64,000 nt of DNA from Crambe crambe (lineage: Eukaryota > Porifera > Demospongiae > Poecilosclerida > Crambeidae), in the NCBI GenBank assembly GCA_963924555.1, contig OZ004583.1, forward strand, positions 8,756,582-8,820,581. Reading direction: 5' to 3'. Below the pieces are notes generated by a model that made no database searches, was not told where the DNA came from, and saw only the letters and a program-made list of their open reading frames with translations. This document shows positions 15,001 through 30,000 of this stretch, piece after piece. Made by a program: the position numbers and the translations under genes. The stretch's first letter is position 1; each line of letters starts with the position of its first letter.

Positions 15001-18000
15001 TGGACTGAATAAGTATAAGATGCAATACTTCTGCTCACATCATTTGTAGTGATTATATTTAGCACTGACTTGACTAGCAATGGCTTCTACTAATGTTGGA
15101 ATTCTTCTGTTTGCACATGTGATGATGGTTGCTGTTCTACATGTCCAGGGAGAAAGTGAGCTATATGATAAACAAATAAGAAATACAGTTATAGAGGATG
15201 TGATGAAGCCTCCAGTAAATCATCACTGTAATTGCTCTCAGTATCCTGTCAACTGGACATCCATTGAGCCAAAGGCTAGAATAGGTTTGACACATCTACT
15301 TGAAGCTACAACTGAGAGTTTCACCATTCCTGATATTGTTCCTTCTGGAGTTAGAGAAGTGTTGATCTTTGTGGCTCTGTCAAGTGCTGGCAGTAAGAAA
15401 GGAACGATACAGGACCTCAAGGTTTACACTCAGATAGGAATCACTCGATATGCAAAGTATATCAATCTGTTCGTTTGGAGTGAAAATGCTTACAGCACTA
15501 ACTCCGACAATATGTGGTTCCCGATGCCTCCAGATCGCAAGATCTACCTCACTACATCGATAGCAGTTGGCCCTGGTATAGGAGTATACCTTGATGCCAT
15601 TGGATATCGCTGACATGAGTAGAATTTTTAAAGTCTTAAAATGTATATATTATTGGCGTTTCTTTCATAGATTGGTATGTTGTGGAGGTTGGTATGAAAT
15701 ATACTCATGCTTCATGTTGTTATCATTTTCTTTGTCATCTGTTGGTCAAATGTTTTATTGTCTTCATGTACCATATATAGGCCAATCCATGTCATGAAAT
15801 TATGCACATGTAATGGAGCCAGCTGATTCGTCAGTTGGAGGTTTCTACATCTGTATTACAAACCTGCTGGAATTCCTTGTACAAATCTTCATGTGATTAG
15901 TCCTTTAAGAATAAGTGTGTAAAAGCAACCCATTTTAGGCTATCTGAGTTTCAATATAACTAAAATGGTTTACATATTTATATTGGACTTCATGTGGCAT
16001 GCTACTGCTCTCAAAAATATTGCCAGTTTTATCTCCAAGCGCTGAGACTTTAGTATGGCTTTCTCTGTTATTTTCTTCCTGCTCTGCATGACAGCAGTAA
16101 ATATAGAACTGAAGATAGTGGAATCAAGCCAAGAAAAAGGTGAGCAATGAACACCAGCTGTGTATGTTTTTGTGCATAATTTTATAACTCGTATCAGAGG
16201 TAAAGGAGTACAGCGATGCTAATCCACCTTCCCAGAATTGGTCAACTCCCACTACTTCATCTCCAGCCACGCCACAATGCAACTGTGTATGTAAATATCC
16301 TTCCAATTGGACATCCGTTCAGAAGACTATGATCGGTTCATCAGATCTCGATAAAGTAGTAACCAGCACCTACACAATCCCTGGCATTATCCCGTCTAAT
16401 GCTACGGAAGTACTGGTCTTTGTGGGTGCCAACATTCATGGGTACACCAACGTGGGACCTTCTACTGACCTCAAAATCTTCACTCAAATAGGAGCCACAA
16501 AATATGAGAAATACCTCATGTTGTATTCTTCCAATCAAGCTACTTATTTCTCGAATTCTGAAAACATGTGGTTCCCAATGCCTCCTAATCGCATGGTCTA
16601 CCTCACTGTACCTCAGGCATATGGGGGGAAAATTGCTTGGATAAGTTTTTCTGTCATAGGATATCGTTAGCAAAGATCTTCTGTGAAACTTAGTTGGTGT
16701 GCTTTTATTAGTGTAATCCTGATTGCTTGTGGCTTTGAACTTTAGTGTGTGACTATTTTTGAATTTATGTGTGTATCAAGAATATGTCATCACTAGTATT
16801 ATTGACCTGATACTAAAAACAAGTATACTATATTATGTGTAGCAAAACTTTGTAATTTATTTTAGATTGATCCTGCCTAGCGCCTACTTCCTTTGGATTG
16901 GTAAAGGGTTGCCAAGATGATGAAGCTAATACAATAGATGGTTTATTTCTTTTCATTGTTACTTATAGAGTGCTTTGTTATCAAAGTAGATGAAAAAATT
17001 ATGAGTGTTCATGCTGATGTTGTATCCAGTATGCACTCGCGAATAGCTACACCTTTCCCATATAATGACTTAATTGATGTGCTCCACAGTAATGTACACT
17101 CAAATTGATAGGGGAGTCATTTAATCAGGCTTAGCGTGCAATCTCTACATGTTCCTACCGAAATTATTACTTTAACAAACTTGCTTATAGTCAGGCGAGA
17201 TTAATCATTTGAAATCTGATAAAATGACACTATATTTTACGAAACTGTTGGGTTATTTCAATAATGATTAGTCTCGATGTTTATCAAAATAACATGCAGT
17301 GATATAAGTTAGTGCAGTATCTGTGATATAGCTCATACATACATACAGTCTCCATTCAAAAACATCTCCGAGCATTACTGCATGACTTAAGCACTGCAAT
17401 AATGGCTTTTTCTTCATCAACTACTGCTACTCTATTTCTGCTCTGCATGATAGCAATGGTCACTGCACATGGTGAAGAATCTGAAAGTGAGTGAAATTAT
17501 AGCAGTGACTGCTAGCACTGTGCATGGAGTAGCTAATGATCATTATTCTAACAGGCCTTGTAGCTACGGTGAAAAAATTGAAAGCTGCCATAGACTCCAT
17601 GTGCAACATTACAACTACAGCACCTTCCACTGTTGCACCTCCCACTGTTGCACCTCCCACTCCACTTCCAACTGTGCAATGTAACTGTGCAGGTAGATGG
17701 ACACCTGTTACGAAGACTGTTATCGGCACATCAACTATCCGACGACCAGCAACTACCGCCTTCACCATCCCTAGCATTATTCCTTCTAATGCTAGTGAAG
17801 TGTTGATTTATGTTACTTTTCAAGGCTCTACTGGATCAAGGCCCCAGGACCTCAAACTCTTCATGCTGATAGGAAGCACTCGATACGAAAAATACCTCAT
17901 GATAAAGGCTTTTAGTGCCGAAAATATTAACTCTGATAATATGTGGTTCCCAATGCCTCCTAATCGCAGGATATACCTCACTAATTCAGTGGGCAATGGA

Positions 18001-21000
18001 GCTGGAGCAGAAGCAAAGCTTTATGCCATTGGGTATCGTTAAAATACGAGTATTACTGACACTTATTAATAACTATGGCATAATACATACATCTATGGAG
18101 CACAGTACTCAACTAACTTAATTATTGGAAGCCATTTTTTCAACAATACGCATGCACATATGTATTTGAGATCCAATTATTCAAATAATGAACAATGTTC
18201 ATTGATTAAAGATAAACTATTGTTCTGATATCATGAAGAGTTTGAAAGCAGCTGTAGAATTCGTGAACCTTGGATGGAGTATACCATGCATGCATGCCAC
18301 TACCAACACCTACTGCAATATTGTACAGGACATAATACTCTATATGGCTATGTTTACACTGCACCTTCAAATGTATCCCGCAGCACAAGGTTGTGTTTGC
18401 ACTGGAGGGTAAAAAGAGATGTGATATATATATATGTACCTGGAATGTGCTAACTCATTTGAGCCTCCTTTTGGTGGTGCATTTTTGGTGTATCAGAGGA
18501 TAAACCCCCACAAGTTTACCTCGGTTGAAACTGGTGCGGTTGAAACTGGTGCTGTATAAACGGACAAGGTATAACTGGACTCCCCTTATTGTGGTGCATT
18601 TTTGGTGTTTCTCTGTAAACCAAAGGGTAAACCCCATCTGCTGTTTACAAGGTAACTGGTCTCCACTTAGGACTCCCCTTTAGTGGTGCATTTTTGGTGT
18701 TTCTCTGTAAACCAAAGGGTAAACCCCATCTGCTGTTTACAAAGTAACTGGTCTCCACTTAGGACTCCCCTTTAGTGGTGCATTTTTGGTGTTTCTCTGT
18801 AAACAAAAAGGTAAACCCCATCTGCTGTTTACAAGGTAACTGGTCTCCAGTTAGGACTCCCCTTTGGTCCTGCGTTTTTGGTGTTTCTCTGTAAACCAGA
18901 GGGAAAACCCCACAAGTTTTCCTCATTTGAAATGGTGTAATATAAATTGGGCCTATAGCTAACATCTGCTCTTCTGATATAAAGAGAGTTTCTTGTATAA
19001 ACCTGTGTTGCTAGGTAGAGACATGATTGTGTTTCTTTTTTCAATTTCACTAACATAAAATCTTATTATCCAAGCGTTCTTATACAAAAACGATCCTCAG
19101 TGGAGTGACACAAGGATTCAAACATGATGTAAAAACAATGAAAGTCCTCAGGTAGTAAAGATAAAATTGTTCATTGAACTTCTTATATTCCAAGCTTTGC
19201 ATGTAGATTTTTGTGCTTGGGCTGGAGCCAAGATATTGGATAACCACATGCAAGATGTTATTTGGAATCGTGGTATAAGAAACAATAGGAATTCAGTGAA
19301 CAAGGAGGAGAGAACACTGCCTTAGTATACAACAGCTTACTAGGTACACTAGCTTTAGGCAAAATTGAGTTCCACAGTAACTTACCTGAGGACTTTCATT
19401 GTGTTTGAAAAGAGAATTTCTGTTATAAAAATGGATGTGATATGCATCTAGAGCTCTGCACTGAAGTACTCTGCAGCCAGAGAGCCCTACCAACCTCAGT
19501 CCTCCACCTTGTAGTAATTCATTCTTCTGGTCTTCCTGTTTGCTGGTTTTGCAAGGGAGCCCTCCTTATTTTTGTGGTGCATTTTTGGTAAACCATAGGC
19601 CCAACCACTTCCTCCGTTGACATTTGCTCTTTTTACACATATAAAAGAGTTTTTGAGTGTCTACATGCTATATTCTTCACTATCTTCAAGTTCACTAAGA
19701 TAGTGAATCAAGTTCACACAGTTTCATGATGGCTTTTTCTGCATCAACCATTGTCGCCTTTTTTTTTTTACTCGGCATGGCTGTAATGATTACAGCACAA
19801 AGCCAACAAGAAAGTGAGTGATGAAACCATCCCTACCCTACCAGTATGTTTATCACGTTTGTTTTGTACGTATAGAGTGCTCTGATATTATGTCAAAGAT
19901 GAAAGGTTTGAAAGCAGCATTAGAATCCATGTGTGGAAATTCCATTCCGACTTCAACACCTCCACCCATTCAGCAATACAACCATCCTGTCAACTGGACA
20001 TCCATTGCAAAAACCCATATTGGCACATCTAATCTGCGACATGCTTCAACTATGACCTTCACCATCCCCAACATCATTCCTTCAAGTGCTAGGGAAGTAC
20101 TGATCTTTGTGGGCGCACACAGTGGTGGAAGTAACCGTGGACCTTATCATGACCTCAAAGTCTTCACTCAAATTGGAACCAATAAATATGAGAAGTACCT
20201 CACGTTATACTCTTGGAATCAAAATGCTATTAACACCAACTCTGACAACATGTGGTTCCCAATGCCCCCTAATCGTAGAGTCTACCTCACTGTACCAGCT
20301 GTACATGGCAGCAATGCAGATGCACGTCTCTTTGCCATTGGATATCGTTAGCAAATATCTTTTCAGATGGAGAACACTATTAGTATATTGTTTTAGTATG
20401 TAATGATGACTTGTGATTGTAGTGAGTGTAGATTATGAGTGTGTACATCATAATATCACCTTGTATCTCTTGCTTATGCTGTAAATGTGCTAATTCCAAG
20501 CATTGTGAGGCAGATTGTGGTCATTGACAAGTTTACCCAATGGTCATCACATGAATAAACTATTTACCCAAGTGATATGTTTACCCGGTACCCAATGCAT
20601 AACAGGAATAAACTATTTACCCAAATGATGTTTACCCAATGGTCATCACATGAATAAACTATTTTATATGTTTACCCAATGGTCATCATATGAATAAACT
20701 ATTTACCCAAATGATATGTTTATCCATTGGCTTGGCTTACTATGAATTGATCTGAGTGATATAAGTTAATTATTATAGTTTTGAATTTCATGTGTATTCT
20801 GCTTTATTTCTTTTGAATGAGTCCTCTGTTGCCAAAGGAGATGAATCCAGGATGAGCATACTAACCAATGAATATATCACGACGCCTTGCCTTTCCTGTA
20901 TATGACTGTCTTGATGCGTTCCACAGGCATAGTTATGCATACTCAAGTTGATTGGAGAGTTTTATTTGATTGAGCATAACGTGCCAGTGGCATGCAATCT

Positions 21001-24000
21001 CTGTTCCTATAAATTAGTGCTATTCAGTCTCCATTCGAAAAATATCTCCGAGAATTAGCTAATGCATAAAGCACTGCAGTAATGGCTTTCTCTCTATCAA
21101 CTACTGCTACTCTATTTCTGCTCTGCATGACTGCAATGGTCATTGCACACGATGAAGAATCTGAAAGTGAGTGAAATAATGTAATCTATTCCACTGGAGT
21201 AATGATAATTATTCCAACAGGTCTTGTAGCTACAGTGAAAAGATTGAAAGCCACTATAGACTCCATGTGCAATGTTGCTACTGCAGCACCTTCCACTGTT
21301 GCACCTCCCTCTGCATTTCCAACTGTGCAGCAATGCAACTGTGCAGGCATGGCCAAATGGATATCTGTCAATAAGACTACTATTGGCACATCGACTCTCC
21401 GACAAGCAGCAACTCTCACCTTCATCATCCCTAGCATTATTCCTTCTAATGCTAGTGAAGTGCTGATTCATGTTGCTTTTAAAGGTACTACTCGTATACC
21501 CGCTCAAGACCTTAAAGTCTTCATTCAGATAGGAAGCACTCGATATGAAAACTACCTCTTGATAACAGCTATTAATGGTTATCAACTAGTTAACTCTGAT
21601 AGTATGTGGTTCCCAATGCCTCCTAATCGCAGGGTCTACCTCACTACAGCAAGAGCCAATGGAGAGGGTGGAGAAGCAAAGCTCTATGCCATTGGGTATC
21701 GTTAAAATGACTACTTTTGACACTTGCTATGTAATATCTGCAACATAATAATTTGAAGTTACCAATATAGAGTGGTTTAGTTGTATAGCGTATTTTGAGG
21801 TTTCATTTGGCACATCATGTTGAGTGTGGGAGAATGGTAGCAGTGGTGACACACTATGGAGTGTATACCTGATGACAAAGTTGTTACAGGAGTGTATTGA
21901 TAATCGCATCAAGAGTGTGGGCATAGCTATGGGTCACTTTCTTCCCCCACTTGAAATAACCAAGTGCGACAATAGTCTGGATTAAGTTTCTTGGTTCATT
22001 TAGCTGCAAAAACAGTAGTTATAATCTTCGGATGCTACCATGTACTTGTATGCTGATGATATCACGATATGATATCATGTCACCATAACTGCAACTTGTG
22101 TGGGACATCGTAAAGTTAAATCTTAGAGTGCATTCTATAACTGACATATAAAAATATAGTCTCCACTCTTCTTATAAAAAGAGAGAGAGATTCTGTGAAT
22201 TGGCAAACAGCTTTCTTCACCAGCAAGCTATCTTCAAGTTTCAAGCCAATATGGCTTTTTCTACATCAAAAGTCATAATCGTCTTTTTTTTTCTCTGCAT
22301 GACTATAATGACCACAGCACGAAGCCAACAAGAAAGTGAGTTATGAAACTACCCCTACAGCACGTTTATTTGTATTTCAATGCATAGAATGCTCTGATAT
22401 TATGTCAAAGATGAAGGGTTTGAAAGCAGCGTTAGAATCCATGTCATGACCTCAAAGTCTTCACTCAGATTGGAACCACACGATATGAGAAGTACCTCAC
22501 ATTATTCTCTTGGGATCAGGATGCTCATAATACCAACTCTGAAAATATGTGGTTCCCAATGCCTCCTAATCGCAGGGTCTACCTCACTGTACCAGCTGCA
22601 CATGGCAGCAATGCAGGGGCAAGTCTTTTTGCCATTGGATATCGTTAATAGAAAATGTCTGACAAATTATTACTACATTCGTATATAAGATAGGTGGAAA
22701 AATGTATTTGTGTATTGATAATTAAAATCTGTTGAACATGGCTATCATGGTAATGCTAACTGTAGGCTGCACTAGATTGTATCACCAGTTATATGCTTCA
22801 CAGTTCAATAGTCAAATACATATATTCTACCATTAGACTTGGTGACCTACATAGCTATCACTACTATAACTTTGGTATGAGGTACACCCACACACTCCCC
22901 ATGCATCACTATTGCTCACCACTTCCCACAATAGAAAATCTTACGAATAGTTTCTTTGTAGTAATGAGATCACTATATTATAGCATAGTGCATTGGGTTA
23001 CAGTGGTCAGGTATCTTGATAGCAACTGGTCACTATTTTGAAAAAATAGACTTGCAGGCAGGTAAGCAAGTTACAAAATGGAGATACTGAACAAGTTGTA
23101 GCTTAGCAGCCTGAGCTCTTAAGGCTGTTGATACCAGGCTAATCACTAAGGCATCTTCATCACCACTGCCTTATTGGACTTGCACTTGACCCCATAATTA
23201 TCAAGTACTGATTTATGATTCCAATGCCTAATCACAGGGTCTACCTTGCCAGGGAACAACTGTTCAACCATTTCCCCTAGGGTTGGTAAAGGGTTGACAA
23301 GAAGAATAATCAACTACACTGTTTGGTAATGGTTGTTGTATAAGCTGTTCATGGATACGTCTTCTTTTCTTTTGCCAAGGATATGAAAACATGAATAGCA
23401 TGAGAATGCATGCACTGTGGTTCCCAATGCCTCCTAATTGCAGGATATACCAGTGGCTAACGGAGCTGGAGCAGAAGTAAGGCTTTATGCCATTGGATAT
23501 CGTTAATGACACTTGCTAATAACTATGGCATAGTAATACATCAATGCATATTTTACATATCTTTAGGTACCTGTTGAGTAGCTTTGTTGCATGTTAGTGG
23601 CGGGGAGTCATTGTAGCACTGTGGAGTGTACCTTAAGGTGACTATTAAAAACGGGTACTAATTTTAGCGAATTTTAATAATCGTTAATATTTGTACCCGC
23701 TAATAAAACATTACATCACAAAGTAACTATGAATATCATTACAAATAACTATGAATTTTATTACAATAACAAACAGAATTTTCACAACATGGCAAGCTTC
23801 CCACAGCTGGCTAGTGTTGCTCTCTTCTCTGTACTTTCTCTTCACTAGTGCAGCACTTCATTGATCTTGCTCTTCTTCTTCATCTGTATCAGAGTCTAAG
23901 CCTTCAAGAACTTCATCAGTTACATCTTCAAACTTCCCATCTTTAGGCTCCTTGTAGAGCTTGGTGACGAACTCCTCATACTTCACCAGGGCTTTCTTGT

Positions 24001-27000
24001 ATTGTAGTTCACACATTCTTTATTCACAAAAATCGCTAAATTTTGACCCCGTTAAGACTTACCTCTGCTAGTATGACAGCAACATGCATTAAGCAGCTGC
24101 AGTATAATTATATGACTATACTACAGTAGATAGTATACAACAAGCAAGGACCCTGAATGATAGGAAGTTTATATACTCAGTGCTGTTAGAACTTATTTGT
24201 TTGTTTGTTTGTTTGTTTGTATCTATTAATATTATGTCAAAGATGAAGGGTTTGAAAGCAGCAATAGAATCCATGTGTGGAAATTCCATCCCAACTTCAT
24301 CACCACCACTCATTCAGCAATACGATCATCCCGTCAACTGGACATCTGTTACAAAGACCCATATCGGCTCATCTAATCTCAGACATGTTTCAACCATAAC
24401 CTTCACTATCCCTAACATCATCCCTTCCGATGCTAAGGAAGTCTTGATCTTTGTAAGTGTTGAGAGTGGTCGTGCTAGAAATGGACATGCCCAGGATCTC
24501 AAAATCTTCACTCAGATAGGATCTACTCGATATGAAAAGTATCTCACTGTATTAGCTTATCCCCAAGAAGCTTGGAACACTAACTCTGACAACATGTGGT
24601 TCCCAATGCCCCCTAATCGCAGGGTCTACCTCACTGTACCAGCTGTACATGGTGGAAATGTTGGGGCACGTCTCTTTGCTATTGGACATTGCTAACAAAT
24701 ATCTGACCAGAACTATAGTACTACATTCATGTATAAGAGAGAATAGTTATGTATTTGTGTATTGGTAGACTAGCTAGCTATGAGCACAGAAGGGCGAGTG
24801 AAGCAACACAGCTTGCTTTTGCGAAACTTTAAATGTTGCATTATGATATTTTGGAGTTGCATGCCCTCTTCTCGTAGAGTCTATAAGCCCTTGATACTAC
24901 TAACCTAGCTTCTCTTTGTTCAGCAGACTCGCTCTTCCTTCGGTCTAACCTTGCTCTTTTTTCTGCTCAGTTTTGGAGCAGCGTTCATTCACTTCACTTT
25001 CCATCGTTAGCAAAAAGTTAGCTATTTTGCACATGTGCTTTTACTCTCGGGGCTTGACGTACCAATATATATCGCCACTATCCAGTTTGTACAGCATAGA
25101 GAGGGGCTCATTTCGCTCATGATTAAATTCAGGTGAATGGACTATCATGCCAATGCTAACTGTAGGGTGCACTAGAATTATCAGCAAGTCTCTGTATTCT
25201 TATGTGTATCAAGAATAATCGATCTGACTAGTCTATACATGGATTCCTCAAACCGGGGCCTAGGAATTGATAAAGGGTTACTAAGATGAAGAACTAATCT
25301 GTGTTAGCTATAGTACCCATTGTTCATGACGATGAGCTTAATTATAAACCATGCTGCATACTCAAGTTGATTGGAGAGTTTTATTTGATCAAGCATAACG
25401 TGCCAGTGGCGTGCAATCTCTGTTCCTATAAATTAGTCCATTATTTGTTATTCAGTCTCCATTCAAAAACATCTCCTACTGCACAAAGCACTGCAATAAT
25501 GGCTTTTTCTCTATCAACTACTGCTACTCTATTTTTGTTCTGCATGACAACAATGGTCACTGCACACAATGAAGAATCTGAAAGTGAGTGAAATATATGC
25601 TATAGCTATTGCACTAATGATAATTATTCCAACAGATCTTGTAGCTACAGTGAAAAGATTGAAAGCCACTATAGACTCCATGTGCAACATTGCTACTGCA
25701 GCACCTTCCACTGTTGCACCTCCCTCTGCACTTCCAACTGTGCAGCAATGCAACTGTGCAGGTATGACCAAATGGATATCTGTCAATAAGACTACTATTG
25801 GCTCATCTACTCTCCGACAAGCAGCAACTATCACCTTCATCATCCCTACCATTATTCCTTCTAATGCTAGTGAAGTGCTGATTCATGTTGCTTTTCAAGG
25901 CTCTAATACACCCACTCAAGACCTCAAAATTTTCACTACTTACCGATATTGGCTTGGCTTACTATGAATTATTCTGAGTGATATAATATTATTATAATTT
26001 TTAACTTTCATGTGTATGTGTATCAAGAGTATTATTATCTGATACTATTATTGAGCTGGTAGTAAAACAAGTCTAGTCTAGTCTATACATGTGTAGCAAA
26101 ACTTCCCTGGCTCTATTTCAAACCAGGGCTTCCCTTGGATTGGTAAAGGGTTGCCAAGATGAAGAACTAATCTGTGTTAGCTATAGTAGGAATTAGACTC
26201 TAGTACAAGCTGTTCATAGTTAGATTCTGGTTTATTTCTTTTGAATGAGTGCTCTGTTGCCAAAGGAGATGAAAACGTATGGTAATCTCGTGTATCCAGG
26301 ATGGAATAGTTTGAGCATACTAACCAATGAATATATTGCTACGCTCTGCCTTTCCTGTATATGACTGGCTTGATGCGTTCCACAGGTATGGTTATGTATA
26401 CTCAAGTTGATTGGAGAGTTTTATTTGATCGAGCATAACGTGCCAGTGGCGTGCAATCTCTGTTCCTATAAATTAGTGCATTGTTTGGACATGGATTACT
26501 ATTCAGTCTCCATTCAAAAAATATCTCTGAGGATTAGCTACTGCATGAAGCACTGAAATATAATGGCTTTCTCTCCATCGACTGCTGCTACTCTATTTCT
26601 GCTCTGCATGACAGCAATGGTCACTGCACATGGTGAAGAATCTGAAAGTGAGTGTGATTGCTATAGCTATTGCACTAATGATAATTATTCCAACAGGTCT
26701 TGTAGCTACAGTGAAAAGATTGAAAGCCACTATAGACTCCATGTGCAATGTTGCTACTGCAGCACCTTCCACTGTTGCACCTCCCTCTGCACTTCCAACT
26801 GTGCAGCAATGTAACTGTGCAAGCATGGCCAAATGGATATCTGTCAATAAGACTACTATTGGCACATCAACTCTCCGACAAGCAGCAACTCTCACCTTCA
26901 TCATCCCTAGCATTATTCCTTCTAATGCTAGTGAACTGCTGATTCATGTTGCTTTTAAAGGCACTACTCGTATTCCCGCTCAAGACCTCAAAGTCTTCAT

Positions 27001-30000
27001 TCAGATAGGAAGTGCTCGATATGAGAACTACCTCTTGATAACGGCTATTAATGGTTATCAACTAGTTAACTCTGATAATATGTGGTTCCCAATGCCTCCT
27101 AATCGCAGGGTCTACCTCACTACATCAAGAGCCAATGGAGAGGGTGGAGAAGCAAAGCTCTATGCCATTGGGTATCGTTAAAATGACTACTTTTGACACT
27201 TGCTATGTAATATCTGCAACATAATAATTTGAAGTTACCAATATGGAGTGGTTTAGTTGTATAGCGTATTTTGAGGTTTCATTTGGCACGTCATGTTGAG
27301 TGTGGGAGGTGGTAGGGAGTGGTAGCAGTGGTGATGCACTATGGAGTGTATACCTGATGACAAAGTTGTTATAGGAGTGTATTCATAATCACATTACCTG
27401 TGTGGGCATAGCTATATTCCAGACTTTCATCCGCCACTTAAAATAACCAAGTGAGACAGTAGTAGTCTCGATTTTGCTATGATGAAATTTCTTTGGTCAT
27501 TTAACTGCAATTATGTTAACTATATAATCTTTAAACCTTCTAATCAGAGACAATACTACTTCAAACTTTATTGGAACGTTGGAATGATTATTACTGGAAT
27601 AAATCACGTCACTATAATAATAGCTACTGTATCTACTACAACTTGTGCAGGAAATCATAATTCTTATTAGAGTGCATTCTATAACTGACATATAAAATAT
27701 AGTCTCCATTCTTCTTATAAAAAGAGAGTTTCTGAGAACTAGCAAACAGCTTTCTTTACCAACAAGAGTTTTAAGCAATATGGCTTTTTCTACATCAAAA
27801 ATCATTATCGTCTTTTTTTTGCTCTGCATGACTATAATGACTGCAGCACAAAGCCAACAAGAAAGTGAGTTATGAAACTACCCCTACAGCATGTTTATTT
27901 GTATTGCAATGCATAGAGTGCTCTGATATTATGTCAAAGATGAAGGATTTGAAAGCAGCGTTAGAATCCATGTGTAGAAATTCCATCCCAACTTCAACAC
28001 CTCCACCTATTCAGCAATACAACCATCCCGTCAATTGGACCTCAGTCACAAAAACATCTATTGGCTCATCGAATCTGCAACATGCTTCAACCATGACCTT
28101 TACTATCCCCAACATCATTCCTTCAAGTGCTAGTGAAGTACTGATCTTTGTTGGTGCACACAGTGGGTACAGTGGCCGTGGACCTTATCATGACCTCAAA
28201 GTCTTCACTCAGATTGGAACCACACGATATGAGAAGTACCTCACATTATTCTCTTGGGATCAGGATGCTCATAATACCAACTCTGAAAATATGTGGTTCC
28301 CAATGCCTCCTAATCGCAGGGTCTACCTCACTGTACCAGCTGCACATGGCAGCAATGCAGGGGCAAGTCTTTTTGCCATTGGATATCGTTAATAGAAAAT
28401 GTCTGACAAATTATTACTACATTCATGTATAAGATAGGTGGAAAAATGTATTTGTGTATTGGTAGACTACTAATTATAATCTATTGAACATTACGGAATG
28501 GCTATTCATGGTAACACTAACTGTAGGATGCACTAGTTTGTATCACCAGTATGCCTCACAGTTCAATAGTCAATACATATTCTACCATTAGACTTGGTGG
28601 CCTACATAGCTATCACTACTGCAACTTCAGTATGAGGTACACACACACTCCCCATGCATCACTATTGCTCACCACTTCCCACAATAGAAAATCTCAACTG
28701 TTCAACCATTTCCCCTAGGGTTGGTAAAGGGTTGACAAGAATAATAATCAACTACGCTGTTTGGGAATGGCTGTTGTATAAGCTGTTCATGGATATATGT
28801 CTTCTTTTCTTTTGCCAAAGGATATGAAAACACGAATAGCATAAGAATGTATGCACTCACCAATGCAATATGTCACTCCTTTCCCATATATGACAGGCTT
28901 GATGTGCTCCATAGGTATAGTCTTCAATTAGGTTGATAGGGGGAGTAAAAAATGTTCAAGTGTCTTATCGAGCATAACATATCAGTAGCATGCAATCTCT
29001 GTTCCTATAAATAGTGCACTATCTCTGATAGCTCGTATATATTGGCTATACGGACATTGATTACTACTTGCTCACATTTCAAAATATCTCTGAGGATTAC
29101 TGCATATATACAATGGCTTTCTCTCTATCAACTACTACTGTTCTATTTCTGCTCTGCATGACAGCAATGGTCACTGCACATGATGAAGAATCTGAAAGTG
29201 AGTGAAATAATATAATCTATTCCACTGGAGTAATGATAATTATTCCAATAGGTCTTGTAGCTACAGTGAAAAGATTGAAAGCCACTATAGACTCCATGTG
29301 CAATGTTGCTACTGCAGCACCTTCCACTGTTGCACCTCATTCTGCACTTCCAACTGTGCAGCAATGCAACTGTGCAGGCATGGCCAAATGGATATCTGTC
29401 AATAAGACTATTGGCTCATCTACTCTCCGACAAGCAGCAACTCTCACCTTCATCATCCCTAGTATTATTCCTTCTAATGCTAGTGAACTGCTGATTCATG
29501 TTACTTTTGAAGGCACTGGTAGTAATATACCCGCTCAAGACCTCAAAATCTTCACTCAGATAGGAAGCACTCGATATGAAAAATACCTCTTTATAAAGTC
29601 TACTAGTGGTCGTTCAGTTGTTAACTCTGATAGTATGTGGTTCCCAATGCCTCCTAATCGCAGGGTCTACCTCACTACCTCAAGAGCCAATAGAGAGGGT
29701 GGAGAAGCAAAGCTCTATGCCATTGGGTATCGCTGAAATGACTACTTTTAACACTTGCTATGTAATAACTGCAACATGATAATTTAAAGTTACCAATATA
29801 AAGTGGTTTGGTTGTGTGAGATTTCATGTTCAGTGTGAGAGGTGGTGGGGAGTGGTAGCAGTGATTATACACTACCTGATGGCAAAGTTGTTATGGGAGT
29901 GTATTCATAATCACATTACAAGTGTGTGGGCATAGCTATTCAGTCACTAAGTCCAGACTTTCATCCACCACTTGAAGTGAGACAGTTGTCTGGATTTTGC

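Noticed and set aside
18570..18930. CRISPR-like regular repeat
   Set aside because: Whole units of 92 bp repeat without unique spacers, and the window is eukaryotic; it is a minisatellite.
24180..24240. A hydrophobic leader ([10 protein letters not shown]) encoded by the TTTG microsatellite that might act as a new signal peptide
   Set aside because: The frame begins with GTG; there is no ATG upstream of the repeat in that frame, so it would not be translated in an animal without an unknown leader exon.
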